Shown here: piece by piece, positions 51,120 to 63,302 of the stretch
How positions within the stretch are numbered: position 1 is the stretch's first letter
Layout: every line of letters starts with the position of its first letter
Assembly (NCBI RefSeq): GCF_051020975.1
Contig: NC_135032.1
Coordinates: 10,788,001 to 10,852,000 of the forward strand
Reading direction: 5' to 3'
Source: Osmia lignaria lignaria
Lineage: Eukaryota > Arthropoda > Insecta > Hymenoptera > Megachilidae
DNA: 64,000 nt
Notes under the pieces: model-generated
Told to the model about the DNA's origin: nothing
Database searches by the model: none
Seen by the model: only the letters and a program-made list of their open reading frames with translations
Program-made: the position numbers and the translations under genes

Positions 51120-51389
51120 GCGCGCCTCCACCTTTTCCTTCTTCCCACCACTGTCCTTTGGTAAGGAGACCGGTAGCAGCGTAGACTGAAAACCAGCTAC
51201 ATCAGCGTGGCATAAGCAAAAGTCGACGAACGTACGATTCGTTCTGCTCCAAGTGTCGGGAATACTAGCGGCGTTGTGCCAACGAAAACCGACAGTTTCC
51301 GCGTGGACTTGGTAGTAACGGGGTCTTTCGCGTCTCGACGCGGCTAGCAGGTACGCGTTGCGAGTGTTCTATTCTGTGTCACGAGGAAA
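51120..51389 (+). promoter_or_regulatory. Probable 5' UTR and promoter-proximal region of the signal-peptide gene
   Basis: This stretch is GC-richer than its AT-rich surroundings, free of ATG, and leads into the signal-peptide exon. I see no convincing TATA box or initiator, so the transcription start is not fixed. A pyrimidine-rich run at about 51124-51160 and the CAG|GTACGC at about 51348-51356 leave open that part of the leader is spliced. Confidence 0.4.
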
Positions 51390-51444
51390 ATGCGGTCACC
51401 CAGTGTCCCCGTGTGCTTTGTTTACGTTCTACTGAGTGCTCTGG
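51390..51444 (+). CDS. First coding exon (signal peptide) of a secreted or membrane protein, partial
   Basis: The frame reads MRSPSVPVCFVYVLLSAL plus the first base of the next codon (glycine if it continues GGN), then meets a strong 5' splice site, GTGAGT at 51445-51450. A basic residue at position 2 followed by an uninterrupted hydrophobic stretch (VPVCFVYVLLSAL) is a classic signal peptide. A phase-1 intron right after the signal peptide is common in extracellular and receptor genes. The ATG has an A-rich context (GGAAA before it), an in-frame stop lies upstream at 51345-51347, and no ATG occurs in the roughly 270 nt before it. This supports the start. If the intron were retained the frame would stop at once (GAG TAG), so splicing is required. 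The mature protein is not visible and the family cannot be named. The gene would enter the ER secretory route. The exon was found by eye and has no homology support. Confidence 0.62.
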
Positions 51445-51874
51445 GTGAGTAGACGTGCGAATGAAAATCGTTTTTTACCTGTGCTTTAAATAGCACTGGG
51501 TGTACAAGTGAGCTAAACTGGTGTTCTGGATTAGAGTGTGATGATTATGATGTTCTTGGGAATAGGAATCTAAGTAATTGGAAGCTGGAATTGAAATGTT
51601 AAGTGGCACTTATTCATGTCATGATTACATACTTCATAGGATTTATGGATCTTGCAATTTCAGATTTCTTTTTAGATTGATGGGAAAATTATTATTCTAT
51701 ATTAGATAATTAGGCTCTTCCAGGGTTTTCCCAAATTAAAGGGTTAATGATGTATGCTCCCAACTCCTACACTTACTTCTAACCAAGTGAAACCCACATT
51801 GCACCAAAGTGTGCACCCTAGCTTTCCTTTGGCTAAGGTTAAGGGTAAAAGTAGGTGAAGAAGCCTCCAACCAC

Positions 51875-51896
51875 TAGGTCTTGAACTCAAGACCTA
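51875..51896. repeat. 22-nt perfect inverted repeat (TAGGTCTTGA arms, 2-nt spacer)
   Basis: TAGGTCTTGA and TCAAGACCTA are exact complements separated by AC. On the minus strand GAGTTCAAGACC resembles a Pol III B box, so a tRNA-derived SINE remnant is conceivable, but no A box was recognised. Confidence 0.45.
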
Positions 51897-52632
51897 CCTT
51901 CCTGCATCCCTTGATCCAGAAATACCTAAAGTGCACCCAAGGGTATCGACACCTTATTAAATATTCCTTAACCTGACCGTGATCCTGAGTTTAAAATCTT
52001 TATCTCCCCATGTATCTCTCAAACAGGTGTTACAACGACCAGGTTTCATGTATTTCAACGCCTGAGTGATTTTACAACCTCTCTAGACTAGACACGAATT
52101 GAATTTTCACGTTTAAAGAAGTACAGCAGTTTCTCGTTAATTTTAAAACACTCTCATTGAATCGAGGATAGCACAGATGTAAGATAAATTGTTCGGAGGG
52201 ATTCGTTGGGAAACGGAAGGAAAAGAGGATCGTGACACAGGTGTAAAGCAGGAAACGCGTTTGGAATACAGACGGCAAAACAGTGTGAAACGAGTCCTAG
52301 AACGATGTAAACACGTATTCCCAGACACGTGCTTCTCGGGTCATCTGGGAATCGATGCGAGCTGGTTAGGCATCGTCAACGTTTCTACGTGCGATACAAA
52401 GTCTGACAAATTCTCACTCCCAATTTCCAAAATTTAAAAATTATAGATTTATAACGCGAGGCTACATGTAAAACGTCGTTTGCCTAGCCAAGTAGCTCTT
52501 TGTTCGAAATCCCATAGAAAAGGAACATGTTTGTGATTTATTTTCGCGCGCGAACGCCTCCACCCATCGAGCGGATAATTCGAAAGCCAGGTGAACGCGG
52601 TTGTGTTTCCAGTCAGCGTCTGGCGTGGTCCA

Positions 52633-52665
52633 ACGACGACGACGACGACGCCGTCACCGTCGTCG
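52633..52665. repeat. GAC/GTC triplet repeat forming an inverted repeat
   Basis: A run of about six CGA/GAC triplets is followed by CGTCACCGTCGTCG, so the sequence can fold back on itself. It sits in a GC-rich patch. Confidence 0.7.
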
Positions 52666-53087
52666 AACACCAAGGGAAATCAAGCGTTCTCCGCTTTTAT
52701 TTGCATAAAATGATGGGACTGGCCATGTCACGTTCGAAACGTCGGCCTCTCGACTCGGTTCGCGCGGCCCGTTCGCGCTGATTTTCCTCTTGAATTTCAT
52801 TACGCGCCGGCCCCCATGGTACCCGCCGACTCCGCGGGAACAACGCGTGTCTCCGATCATTAAGTCCGCAAGTAGATGCAAATTAAAGAACCGCTAGAAA
52901 TTTTCCCGCGAAATTGTCCGGCCCGTCTGTCTGACGCTGAATTTCGAAAGCCTTTCCATTCGGCGCTGATTCGTGACTGCTTCACCTTTAACTAGGATGT
53001 TCAAATCCTGGATATTTTCATGGAAAATATGGAATATATTGCATCTGAGAAAATATTCAAAAGAAAATGGAGCAGAGGGTAGAGGGT

Positions 53088-53195
53088 ATTCAAAAATTGT
53101 AAAATTCTAAAATTCTAGGATCCCAAAATTCCCAATTTTTTAAATTATAAAATTCTCAGATACCCAAATTCCCAAATTCTAAAATTTGTAAAGGA
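53088..53195. repeat. Degenerate AT-rich minisatellite, inverted relative of 16292-16440
   Basis: Repeats of CCCAAATTCCCAAATTCTAAAATT type. Read on the minus strand they give GAATTTGGGAATTTGGG, matching the array at 16292. Confidence 0.55.
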
Positions 53196-55838
53196 GTTGA
53201 CCCATCCCCTGAAAAATCCTATTTACTCCGATGCCAATGAAGGAAAGCTCCACTCGAAGGACGTGCAACAATGCATAGAAAGGAGAAGAGTATTCCAGAC
53301 GAATTAACGTGGATAAATGTCTAGAGGTAGAGAGGACGAGGTGGAAGAGTTTCATGGAACACGTGCATAGCCATTAAACCGCGCGGTACATCGCGGGAGG
53401 AGGGCAAAATTCTTACGGTCGTCTGAGTACTAAACGCTGACAAAGGTATTCGAAAAAGCTCTATTTGCCTCTTGTCGCCCCGACCATCTTCGGCATCCAC
53501 GACTTCCAACAGAAACGATCTTCTCCCTCCACTGTGATCGTGAAACTCCTCGCGACGCCGTTTTCTCGCGTTACGTGCTGTCCCCGCTCGTTTTTCTCCT
53601 TACAACGAATCAGTTTCTGCCGACGAGGCGGCCATAAAACGTAACGACGTTAATTCTCCGTGTCTCGTACACCGTACGGCAACACTTCTTCCGTGTACCG
53701 AATTGTTCCGATCCGGAAGTAGTAACCAGATGACGCATGACTGGAGAACGAGTGTACCAGATACCAGTCAAGTTTTCGAAATTTTAAGAACCCGTCGAAA
53801 AAGAAAACGTGAGAAGAAATATTCTTTTTCATGGAAACGAAATTTTTTGAATTTTTTTCCTATTTTTTTTTTTTGAAGCGATATAAAATAAAGATCATTC
53901 AAAAAATCTATACACCCGAGGCGAAGCTTAGGATATTGCTTTGAAAAATAAAAATACCCAGGTATTTTCAATTATTCCAGCAATGAAATTTTCCCCGGAA
54001 TCAATGGCGATCGCAGACATATCCAATCCATAACGCGACAGTGTGTCAACCGCGTCAGAGAAAATCGAGTTTGCCCGCCGGCAGCGTTACAAATAGCGAA
54101 GAGCATCGAGTCAAAGCATCGTGGAAAACAAGCCGGGATCAATGGATTTCCACGCGAACGGATACGTGAAACACGAGAGGAACGAGTGCGTCGAAACGGA
54201 TAAATATTTCCGAACGAATCGCGAATCACGTTCGCATTACTTGAATATCGTTACTATTGACACGTGATCATTGTCGCCGTTGAAAACGAATCATCTTCAT
54301 TGTCCGGACAGTGACGCCGGGACACGACAAAACAGAAGCTGACACGTAACAGGGAAGGCAACAGAAAGGATATGATGGAACCGTATTGATTCCCGTGAAT
54401 TATATTCGTCGTGATAACAATCCCGCCACTCGGTCATTCAATCTAAAATAAATGTTTTCTATCCATGTTTCCATTCAACTCAGGCTAAAACGTTTGCCTG
54501 TTTGCTGACAAATTTTTAGTCAAATAATTGGTGAAAATATACTCGGAATTGTAAATAGAAACAGAAAGAAGCATTTCGAGAAAAATTTTTGATATAATTT
54601 TTCATGTAAAATAGATGGGAAATTGATGGGCCTTCATTTCAAATTAAATTTAGAATGAATGACCTCCCCTCCTTGATTTTTCTAGGCTCAGAGGTGAATT
54701 AATATTTCTGGGGCTTACACTGGGGTGCAAATCGTCAAGGGTCCCCTTGGTGCAGAAATTCAAATTCATTTTGAATAAAATTTAAAAAAATTGTAATATT
54801 ACCTAAATAATTTTCTATATTTTATTTAAAAACCCTGAAGACAATATGATTCAAAATAATTCTTTTACAAAAATGATATAATTCATTTTAAAAATAATTC
54901 CCAAAGGTTCCAATAAATATATCAAGCGACTTTTAATTAACCGCTTCCTATTTCCCTCATCCACTCTATACCAAACCCTACAACTCAGCAGTTAAGTGAT
55001 AAGATTTCCAGTTCACTAGTTAAGGGTTAAGGGAGAATAATAGAGACCGTAGGAAGGATTGTTTGTACGATCGAAGGGAGGAATAGCAGTGATCGAGCAG
55101 CAACCCCAGCTTTTCGAATCAGCCTCGAGGGGTGCAGCGGGCAGCATCCCCCGTAATCGTGGCTGCGCTCACAATTCACGTCGCATACGGTGCGGGGTAC
55201 CGTGGACGTCGGCTATGGGTATATCAACCGGTGTACTACCTGATCACCATAAAAATTTATACGCCATCGTTCGCGACCGTAAATTGTATTATCGAATGCA
55301 TACCGTCGGCTCTTCGTTCCTACGTTCCTCTCTCGTCACCTGCCAACCACCCCCTTCTGTTTTTCCGTCCCTCCCTCGCGCGCAGTCCATCCCTTCTACG
55401 GAAGAGCATCCGCTCTTGAATTTTCCCGGGCTTATGGGAGACTCTCATAAAAGGTCTCGCCATGGGGATGATGCAAGAAAGAGGGAAACCGTGGCAATAA
55501 AGCGTCCTTTTTCGCGTTCTCCGCGGACCGTCGTTAAATTACTCGCGTTGTAAATTACTCGAATTGTAGCCCTAGCCACCCGGGAGAACCCGTCTCCTCG
55601 TTACGCCCCCTGTGTAATGAAGTTTGCTTTATGTACCGAGTATTCTTCTTATTACGACCCCCTGTTTCACCGGTGCAACCGGGTCGTTTCGGTTCGTCAG
55701 GTGAATTCTTTTCGGTGATAGTTAAACCTCTTATTGTTTAAAATTCAATTTTATTGCCGAAGTTCCAAATTCTCATTTGGGGGTAGAAGAGCAAATTGCT
55801 ATACCTGAGAATCCCTGCCAAAATTAAATTGCTCATTT

Positions 55839-55863
55839 GGCAATATAACGAGAGTCTACTATA
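55839..55863. mobile_element. Solo terminal repeat of the CAGTAGACT MITE family
   Basis: GGCAATATAACGAGAGTCTACT matches the right end of the element at 30927-31111, with the terminal G replaced by A and a following TA. The other end is not clear: a degenerate CCTCTTATTG near 55727 might be its remnant. Confidence 0.55.
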
Positions 55864-57624
55864 TCACAAAAAATCCCTAACGATTCATTTATTCTAAATT
55901 ATAGATTTGACTTAAATTTGTATTTTTGCATTAATTATAGTCAAAATATAACAACACCTAATTAGCTTCAACAATAATTAACATGGTAATATTAATTAGA
56001 TAAATTTTTTTTTATTATCAAATATGATGACAGAATTTTTTGACCCAAAGCAGGTTCGTTTCACGGAACGCGTTAAGAAAGATACAAATGAAGAAGTTAT
56101 TTTACGTAGGCGTGTTTAATCTTTTAACCAAGCACAATTCGGGATATTTTGCACGTGCTCGACGTGTACTTCGTCAGGCTTTTGTTGTGAACGCGCATTG
56201 TCCGCCAAAAGTACTGGCGTAAATTTTACGAGAGGTACGCCCGCTGTTTATGCCGACACTTTGACTTAAATCCTGCACACGGTCCGTGTATTTCTGTCGG
56301 GTGATGGTGTACCGGATACACCGTATCAAATTTTATGGAAAAATATCAAAAGTGTAACTAATATAAGGCGACCAACTGTTCGAAGATGAAATTTATATAA
56401 GATCCATCAATTTAACACTTTATCTACAAAAATTCGTTAATTCTAATATTATTTAATAAAAAGATAAGAATTCTTGAGAGCATTGATGCAATCAAGAACT
56501 AGACTTTCTATGACATTCTAATTCAAAGGAATTGATTTAATTAGCATACAAAACCGATAGTTGGTGCAAGGAAAGTGAGACCAGAAGGGAGAGATTATCG
56601 TAACACGGAGGAACTCACTTTCCCGAGTTGGACGATCTCGATAACGCGAACAAGACGTTCGTTATTTAAGATTGACCAGGTGCACGTCGGTGCAAGTGAA
56701 AGCTAAACGAAAGAAAGGCGTATCTCGTGTAATTTGCATCGGACGCGTACGCGTGACAAGACCGCTTAAAATTCATACGTACACGATAAGCATGTGTGAA
56801 AACAGACTGCGAGGACGGTCGATGCACCAAGAATCTTAATTTCTGTTTACGTTTCATTTTTAAAAAAATATTCATTTGTATTTAATATTCTATAACTACA
56901 CTCTAGATATTTATGCAAATGTGTATTTTTTAAAAATATTTTCCCCTACGTTGCATAATTTTTCTTTTAATTTTGAAAAGAAATATAATTCCAAACAATA
57001 ACAAATATTTCTCAACTTTCATAGTCAAAGGGTTAATAAGCAGTATAATATAAGTACTTCTTTTTATACACTGCATTATAATGTAGATATAATGCACACC
57101 TCGGTTACCTTTAGCAACTCTCATATGAATATCGTATGGTACCAGCTGAGGTTTTTTACGGAACGCCATAGCCAAAGGATTAAATAATGAATATTCATAT
57201 GGTCGAACTTACAGGATGTGTTTGAATTCATCTACTGCAATGGTCAGCCCTTCAGGATTCACTTGAAGTTCAACACACGCGTTTCACTTTAATTAGACAC
57301 TCGATCACACATTAAATCGATCAAATAATTTAATATACAAACATCCCAAGGCTGCTTAGTCCAATTTTTTCAGATATAACGCAGAATCCAAAATAAAAAA
57401 AGTGAATTATTTTATCTGCAAATATACTGTCGCTGAAATATTTTTCAACAGGTATGATTAGAAAATTTCAGCTATGAATAGAACGGACAACTAGATGAGT
57501 TCGACGTAATTTTTGTCGACGGCCAAATAACATTTATAACGTGATATACCGATGAAAAAAGGCGCTTTTAAAACGTCGAAATAAATTAAAAGCCGAAATT
57601 TATGGTATTATTTGCATTTATATT

Positions 57625-57625
<1 letters not shown>

Positions 57626-57655
<30 letters not shown>
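57626..57655. repeat. Uninterrupted run of 30 C
   Basis: There are thirty consecutive C on the plus strand, hence G30 on the minus strand, in AT-rich flanks. The run can form i-motif and G-quadruplex structures. Its true length is uncertain because such runs are hard to sequence and assemble. A minus-strand frame encoding polyglycine across it is not a credible gene. Confidence 0.9.
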
Positions 57656-57656
<1 letters not shown>

Positions 57657-59749
57657 CACAGCCGAGCCCTGGTTGTGGATATTTAAACGCGAAATCAACA
57701 TGCGTCGCAGCGCATCGTCGCTTTTTTACGCGCTCGAATAAAAAGTGACAGGTGACAGTAAAACACGGGAACAAATTTTCGTTTCGTTTATTTTTCTTTT
57801 TCACCCCCCCGCTTTTGCTATTCAGCCTTTTTTGACCTGACCAGCACCGCCGTCCGGTAATTGTAACAAATGTTATGAGCAGCAGAGTTCGTGATAAAAA
57901 AGAAAGAATCATTCCGGTGAATTTAGATCGATACTTGAACGAAATGAAAAATCAACTGTCAGATGATATTTATTGTATTTCAACCAATTTTCAAAGAGAA
58001 TGAACTCTGCACAAGTAATAAATCATTGAAACAAATGACACTAAAGCATTGTGCAGAAAACTAGGTACATCTTTTGTGTGATAACACTATAAGATTTTTT
58101 ATACAAATGTGGAATGTCAGAACAATGAAATGTTAATAGAATGTTGAAATAGAAGGGTTAAAATAATACCTAGTATTTGAATAGAACAACGCCCAAAGAA
58201 TAAAATATTAAAATATTAAAAAATTCGAATAACAGGTGTTGAAATAATAGAAATTCTACTGCATCCATCTTGTAGGTAACCCAGTGTGAAGGTTCGATTA
58301 GAAACGAACCACTCTCGAACGATTCCGTGGAAAATAGCGAGAGAACGCGCGAACGATAGATCTCTGAGTGTGATTCGAGCTTGCAGGATTACACACAGTC
58401 GACCGATAATTAATCGGCGTACGGATGAACGACAGAGCGATTAGTAGGACGTACGCGGTGCTAGCGATATTCGAATCTGGCTGTCGTATGCGCAACAATG
58501 CTTTGGAATTCCGACTATATTTGCTGGGATTAAGTACTGCCCGATTGGGATAGCAGCCAGATGATAGTGCCGCCTCGATTTCGAGCCATCCCGGGGCCCG
58601 ATAATATTTCTATGGACGTACCATGTGTGTTTGCCGTCGCATTTTCGACTCTTTCCTTTTCCATATCCATCAAAATGATTTTTACTCGCTAACCCTCCCC
58701 CATATAACCTGTCTATTCCTTTTTCTCTATCTCCCTGCCATTTCCACCACGTCCAAAAACGTTCGTTCGTGCCTTTGGATAAGTGAAAACTTCCAGCGAG
58801 CTATGCAAATCGTATTTGATTCGGAAAAATCTTTCGTTAAATGGTCGAGATACTGCTAAAATTCCGGGGATTAGATTTTCGAACGGTGGAAATCTTGGAA
58901 AATATTTTTAGTTAGTTATTAGTTATTATAATTATCTCTAAATTTTCACCTCTAATTCTAAATATAAATATAAAAAGCAGTAAAGATAATAATCACCTTA
59001 TCTTTTCACAATGTCCAATCGATGGTTTCGAAAATAATCTGTTAAATCATTATAAAAACACTGACACGGTCGATTGAACTTCCTGTACCGTACAGTATCT
59101 ACAGGAAAAGATTATATTAGAGAAACTACGATCTTTGAAATTACCACAGTGATTGAATTACTACGTTTATGTAACAGATTCTTTGCTTATAAATTAAATT
59201 TAAAATATTGCTAATCAGTGAGTTCAATTAAGAGCAGACCAGACAGGGTGATCCATTAACTCCTTGTCTTAGAACAAGTAGACTGTAATTAGCGACAGAT
59301 AATTAGGACCAAAATACTCTATAAATCCTAATTAGAATCTAAATTAATTCTAAATTATTGAAATCAATCTTGTCTAATTACTAATTCTTCTATTCCAATT
59401 AATTAGAATATTCTCGCATGAGTGATCACTATAAGACGAAAATTTAAAAAATCACTGAATTCTTCATTTTTTTTCCATCGATAAAAAAATCAGAATTAAT
59501 ATCAGAGAGGCACTTTTAAAATTGCTGACAATTTTTGTCATGGAACAGTCAGAAATGATAAAACTGTATTCACAGCAAGCGAATAAAAATTCTCTTTAAT
59601 CGTGCAGATTGCAGGGAACGGTTATTTGGCAAGCAGAGAGCGTAAAAACGACAGGATGCCGTATAGCTCAGGGTCGACAGTGGTTTCTTTCTTCCCTTCA
59701 ACATTGCGACACAGAGACGGACGACTTACTTTAGCCCGAAGGTCGGTCA

Positions 59750-59778
59750 CGATCGATGTGATCGATCGATCGTCGATC
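59750..59778. repeat. GATC/ATCGAT cluster
   Basis: GATCGAT occurs repeatedly within 29 nt (GATCGATGTGATCGATCGAT and onward). It is a short palindromic simple repeat in a GC-rich patch. Confidence 0.7.
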
Positions 59779-61565
59779 AAAACGGCTCGGGTGAAACGGC
59801 TTCAAAGTGGCGTGTCGTTTGTATCGTCGTTAATTTCGTCGAGACTGAACGGGATATCGATAGCAAAAAGGAAACAGCTCGCGGCTACGTTTGGCGATAA
59901 AATACTAAGCGATCAGACAAGGAGAGACAGAGATGGAATATACACGCGAGGGGGGTAAAAATAGAGGCGAAAGGTGGACACGGGGGTTGTAGCGAAAAAG
60001 CGAACCGTGTATAGCGCAAATATCCGCGCAAAAATACCCCCAATCTATCCGTTTCCCGGTGAATTTTTACCTTTCAGCGATACTCGTTCGCTATTAGGAT
60101 GACGTTCGGTTCAAAAGCGTGCCGGACCAAAGTGATTTCCAGAAATAACTTTTATCGAATCGTTGAGCTCCTTTCCTTTGGACGTACAGTATATCTACCT
60201 CCTTGTTGGAACAGTCTGTTCGTGAAAAGCTATGCTAAACCACCCCTTTCTGCTTAACTTATCATAGGAAAAATTCAATCAAGGTTCATGGTATTCAGTG
60301 AGTGGATACCAGAGTTGAGCAATATTACAAATAATCTTCTGTTACATATTTTAAATTAGAAATAATTTTTTTGTAAATAAAACCAATTTTCAATTTAAAG
60401 ACACTTTTATTTCGAATAAAAATTCATTTTTCCTGTTATTTTCAAATACTATAGAATTTTTATCGACAGGATCCCTTCACAAGAATTGAACGAAGACCTA
60501 AATAGGCCCGTTATTGCCATCCAGTTTTTGCTTCAACAATATTAACCCGTTTACGTGACGAATACATTCAGGTGAAAGCAAACAAGAACGAACATAATCC
60601 GGTTACATGAGATCATCCGACTGGAACAAGACTTTTCGAATTCCATGTAATCCAAGGAAACTGGTACTTTCACGAATTATACAGGAAATGAGGCTACAAA
60701 TTTCAATGTCGCTTCAAAGCTATTAATTTTGAAATAAAAGTGTTTTATACAATGGCAAATAATATGTATTGAAAAATAAAAGTAATGTAGAGTCTAAAAT
60801 TAAATTTAAATTCTGATTATTAGAAAAATTAAAGAAAGGGAAATTTACCCATTTAGAAGATTTCCAAATAATTATTTATTTTAAATACCTACTGTAAAAT
60901 ATTTTGTCCTATAACCCTTGCCCAATACGAAAAATTGATAAATTGCAAGAAAAACGGGGGTTTCTTTGAATACCCTAATTTTTCTTTCCACAGAATAGGG
61001 TAATGATTTACAGGCCACTTGTCTAACAGGCTACTCGTCTCGGTGCGAAAGTGTCGATGACCATTTTTCATTTTCATCGGTTATCAGTAAAATCATAGCG
61101 TGTAGAGGAGAAACGTTTTACCGACGGCAAGCATATTCGGTGGACTCGTAAAAGGCGGGCACCATGTGCCCCGTTCGACCGACAAATGGCCGTAAAAGTC
61201 CATCACGCTGGTGGAAATTATAGTAGTTCACTGATATACGAGGAGTTCCTGTAACGATCTCTAAACGGGGAACCGCAACCGTTTATATTGAATGCGGCAA
61301 AGACAACGATATTGTGTTTTGTTAGCCTCCATACCACGTAATTGATTTATCGATTACTCATGTTGGAAACTCGCCATATTACAAAGTACAGCTGGTATAA
61401 CCACAAATTTTCTTACCTCAAAGGATTCAAAAATATATCATCGACTTTGCCGTACATATAGGTATAATATTCAGACTCTGCCACAGAAGAGTTAATACAT
61501 CCAGGAACTGCTAAATATTTCTGCAGGAAATGTGAGTTACTTATTTAACAAAGAAACATAGGAAA

Positions 61566-61603
61566 ATTGTGGCTCTCTCCATGGTCCGCCATCCGAGGGT
61601 TAA
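61566..61603 (+). repeat. 38-nt dispersed repeat, copy C
   Basis: It begins ATTGTGGCTC like copy A and differs from copy A only near the 3' part (CATCCGAGGGTTAA against CGTCCAGGGGTTAA). Confidence 0.7.
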
Positions 61604-63066
61604 GCATCCATGTCGATTACCAATACAATATTAATACCATTTAAAAATTCCTTCTCTTGACACATTATAATTACAATTACTCATCATATAATCACTTTAT
61701 TTTTCAAATTAAAGCTCCCTCTTTTAAATAGTATAATTTTCTTTAAATTTCAGTAACTCCTCCAGATTTAAAACCACGGTATACCAAAGGATTAAACCAT
61801 AATTTGTCACCCATGGAAACAAGCATCCCATACGAAAACCCAACGCATTATCAGCGTCTGTTCGAGGCGCGAAACGACGTGGATCGTCATCGGTTTCGTG
61901 ACCCATCGTTCGTCTTTTCCATAAACGTTCGCGGATACGGTTGCATCGAGAACGAGGACGGCGTATTTGCTGGTCGTCGATTGGCCAGACCGTATAAGCG
62001 TGGCTGTTTTACGATCCGCGGTAAAATTTTCTACGCTACAAAGTTATGAATTCGTTCCACGCTCGAATCTCCGTTACCGTTCCTGCGAGCCACGTCTCTT
62101 CATCTTCCGTCCTCTTATACCGGGGCCCCGCCGCTGCTTTCTTCCGTTTTCACGCCTGCGACCAACCCCTTTTGTTTCTCGTTCGTTTTCACGAGCAGCC
62201 GGCCCGACGTTTGACGACTACACCACGCTTTATGACACGCGATATCCTTCATCCGAAATATTATGCCTTGCTGCACCTCGTTGGCCCTCGTCGCACCGTT
62301 CTCTCAGACAGACACAGGACACACAAGGCTGGCCTCATCTGAATCCTCGCGAGGCAAACGAAATATACGTGGCGCCGTATGTAGCTACAGACCGGAGATT
62401 ATATTGAAACCGTAGTAAACTTTAATTTTGTCCAATCCCGGCCTCGGGAGGAATCTAAGAAGCGGAAACGGTTCGCCGAGTACAAAGAGTGTGCATGTCA
62501 AAGGACACGGCAGGGTGAATGTCGCAGCAAGCTGATGAACAACCTTAGCTCCACGTTTCGTCTAACAAACGAGACAGTTTATTAGGTGTTCCACTGTGAA
62601 AGTGTATTTGGTGCAGGCTCTTTGTGCACATTCCTGTTTAACCCTTTGAAGATGGGGAGTTTAAGGGGGCAGGTTCGTGATTGCAAAAATTATTTTCATA
62701 GGGATTAAGAACGATATGGAAAATAATATATTGTTAAAAATTGAATTTTTATCTAAATTCATGAAAAATTTATAAAGCGAACGAAGGGTTAGAATAAAAA
62801 GTCCCTGCTCTATTTATATTTTCATTCAGACTTTAAACAATTCCACCATACACACCCCGTAGCCGGTGCACCGAGCAGAGAAGCTTTCAACAAAAATTAA
62901 CAATTCACCCCTGGCAGCTACACAACCCCTAACTCGTCCATGCCGGAAAGAGAAAACGAAGGCGATCAGAAACCGATGAAAATCACTTTACCTAGCCCGT
63001 AACGCACACGCAGCACGTCACATTATCATCTCAATGGGGTGAGATCCAAAGGGGTTAGGAATCCAT

Positions 63067-63302
63067 CAGTGGCGTAACTAGGATTTCTATAAAAGATTTA
63101 AATAATGAATAATATAACTTTCCTGAGTAAACGTTTGAACAGAAAAATAATAGGACCTCCTTTCCCCGTGTCACAATTTTCCTAAGGGAAGTTACATTTG
63201 GTATTTCCTTGCATTTATATTATTTATTTCAATTAAGATTTTATGAACTGACTATAATTTTTAATGAAGGTCTAGCCTGACCTCCACCTAGTTACGCCAA
63301 TG
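63067..63302. mobile_element. 236-bp inverted-repeat element (candidate non-autonomous DNA transposon)
   Basis: The ends CAGTGGCGTAACTAGG (63067-63082) and, inverted, CCTAGTTACGCCAATG (63287-63302) match at 15 of 16 positions. The interior is AT-rich and non-coding. CAGTG-type ends occur in hAT-like elements, but the flanking 8-mers do not match, so there is no target-duplication support and the superfamily is unassigned. Confidence 0.5.

Noticed and set aside
52010..52085. Acceptor near 52025 as exon 2 of the signal-peptide gene
   Set aside because: It gives about 20 open codons in phase 1 but no good donor before the stop. Too weak to call.
55059..55553. 164-codon plus-strand open frame
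   Set aside because: It lies in a GC-rich patch with a second long frame overlapping it. No recognisable domain or family features.
57586..57912. Minus-strand frame with a polyglycine run
   Set aside because: The glycine run is only the translation of the G30 homopolymer.
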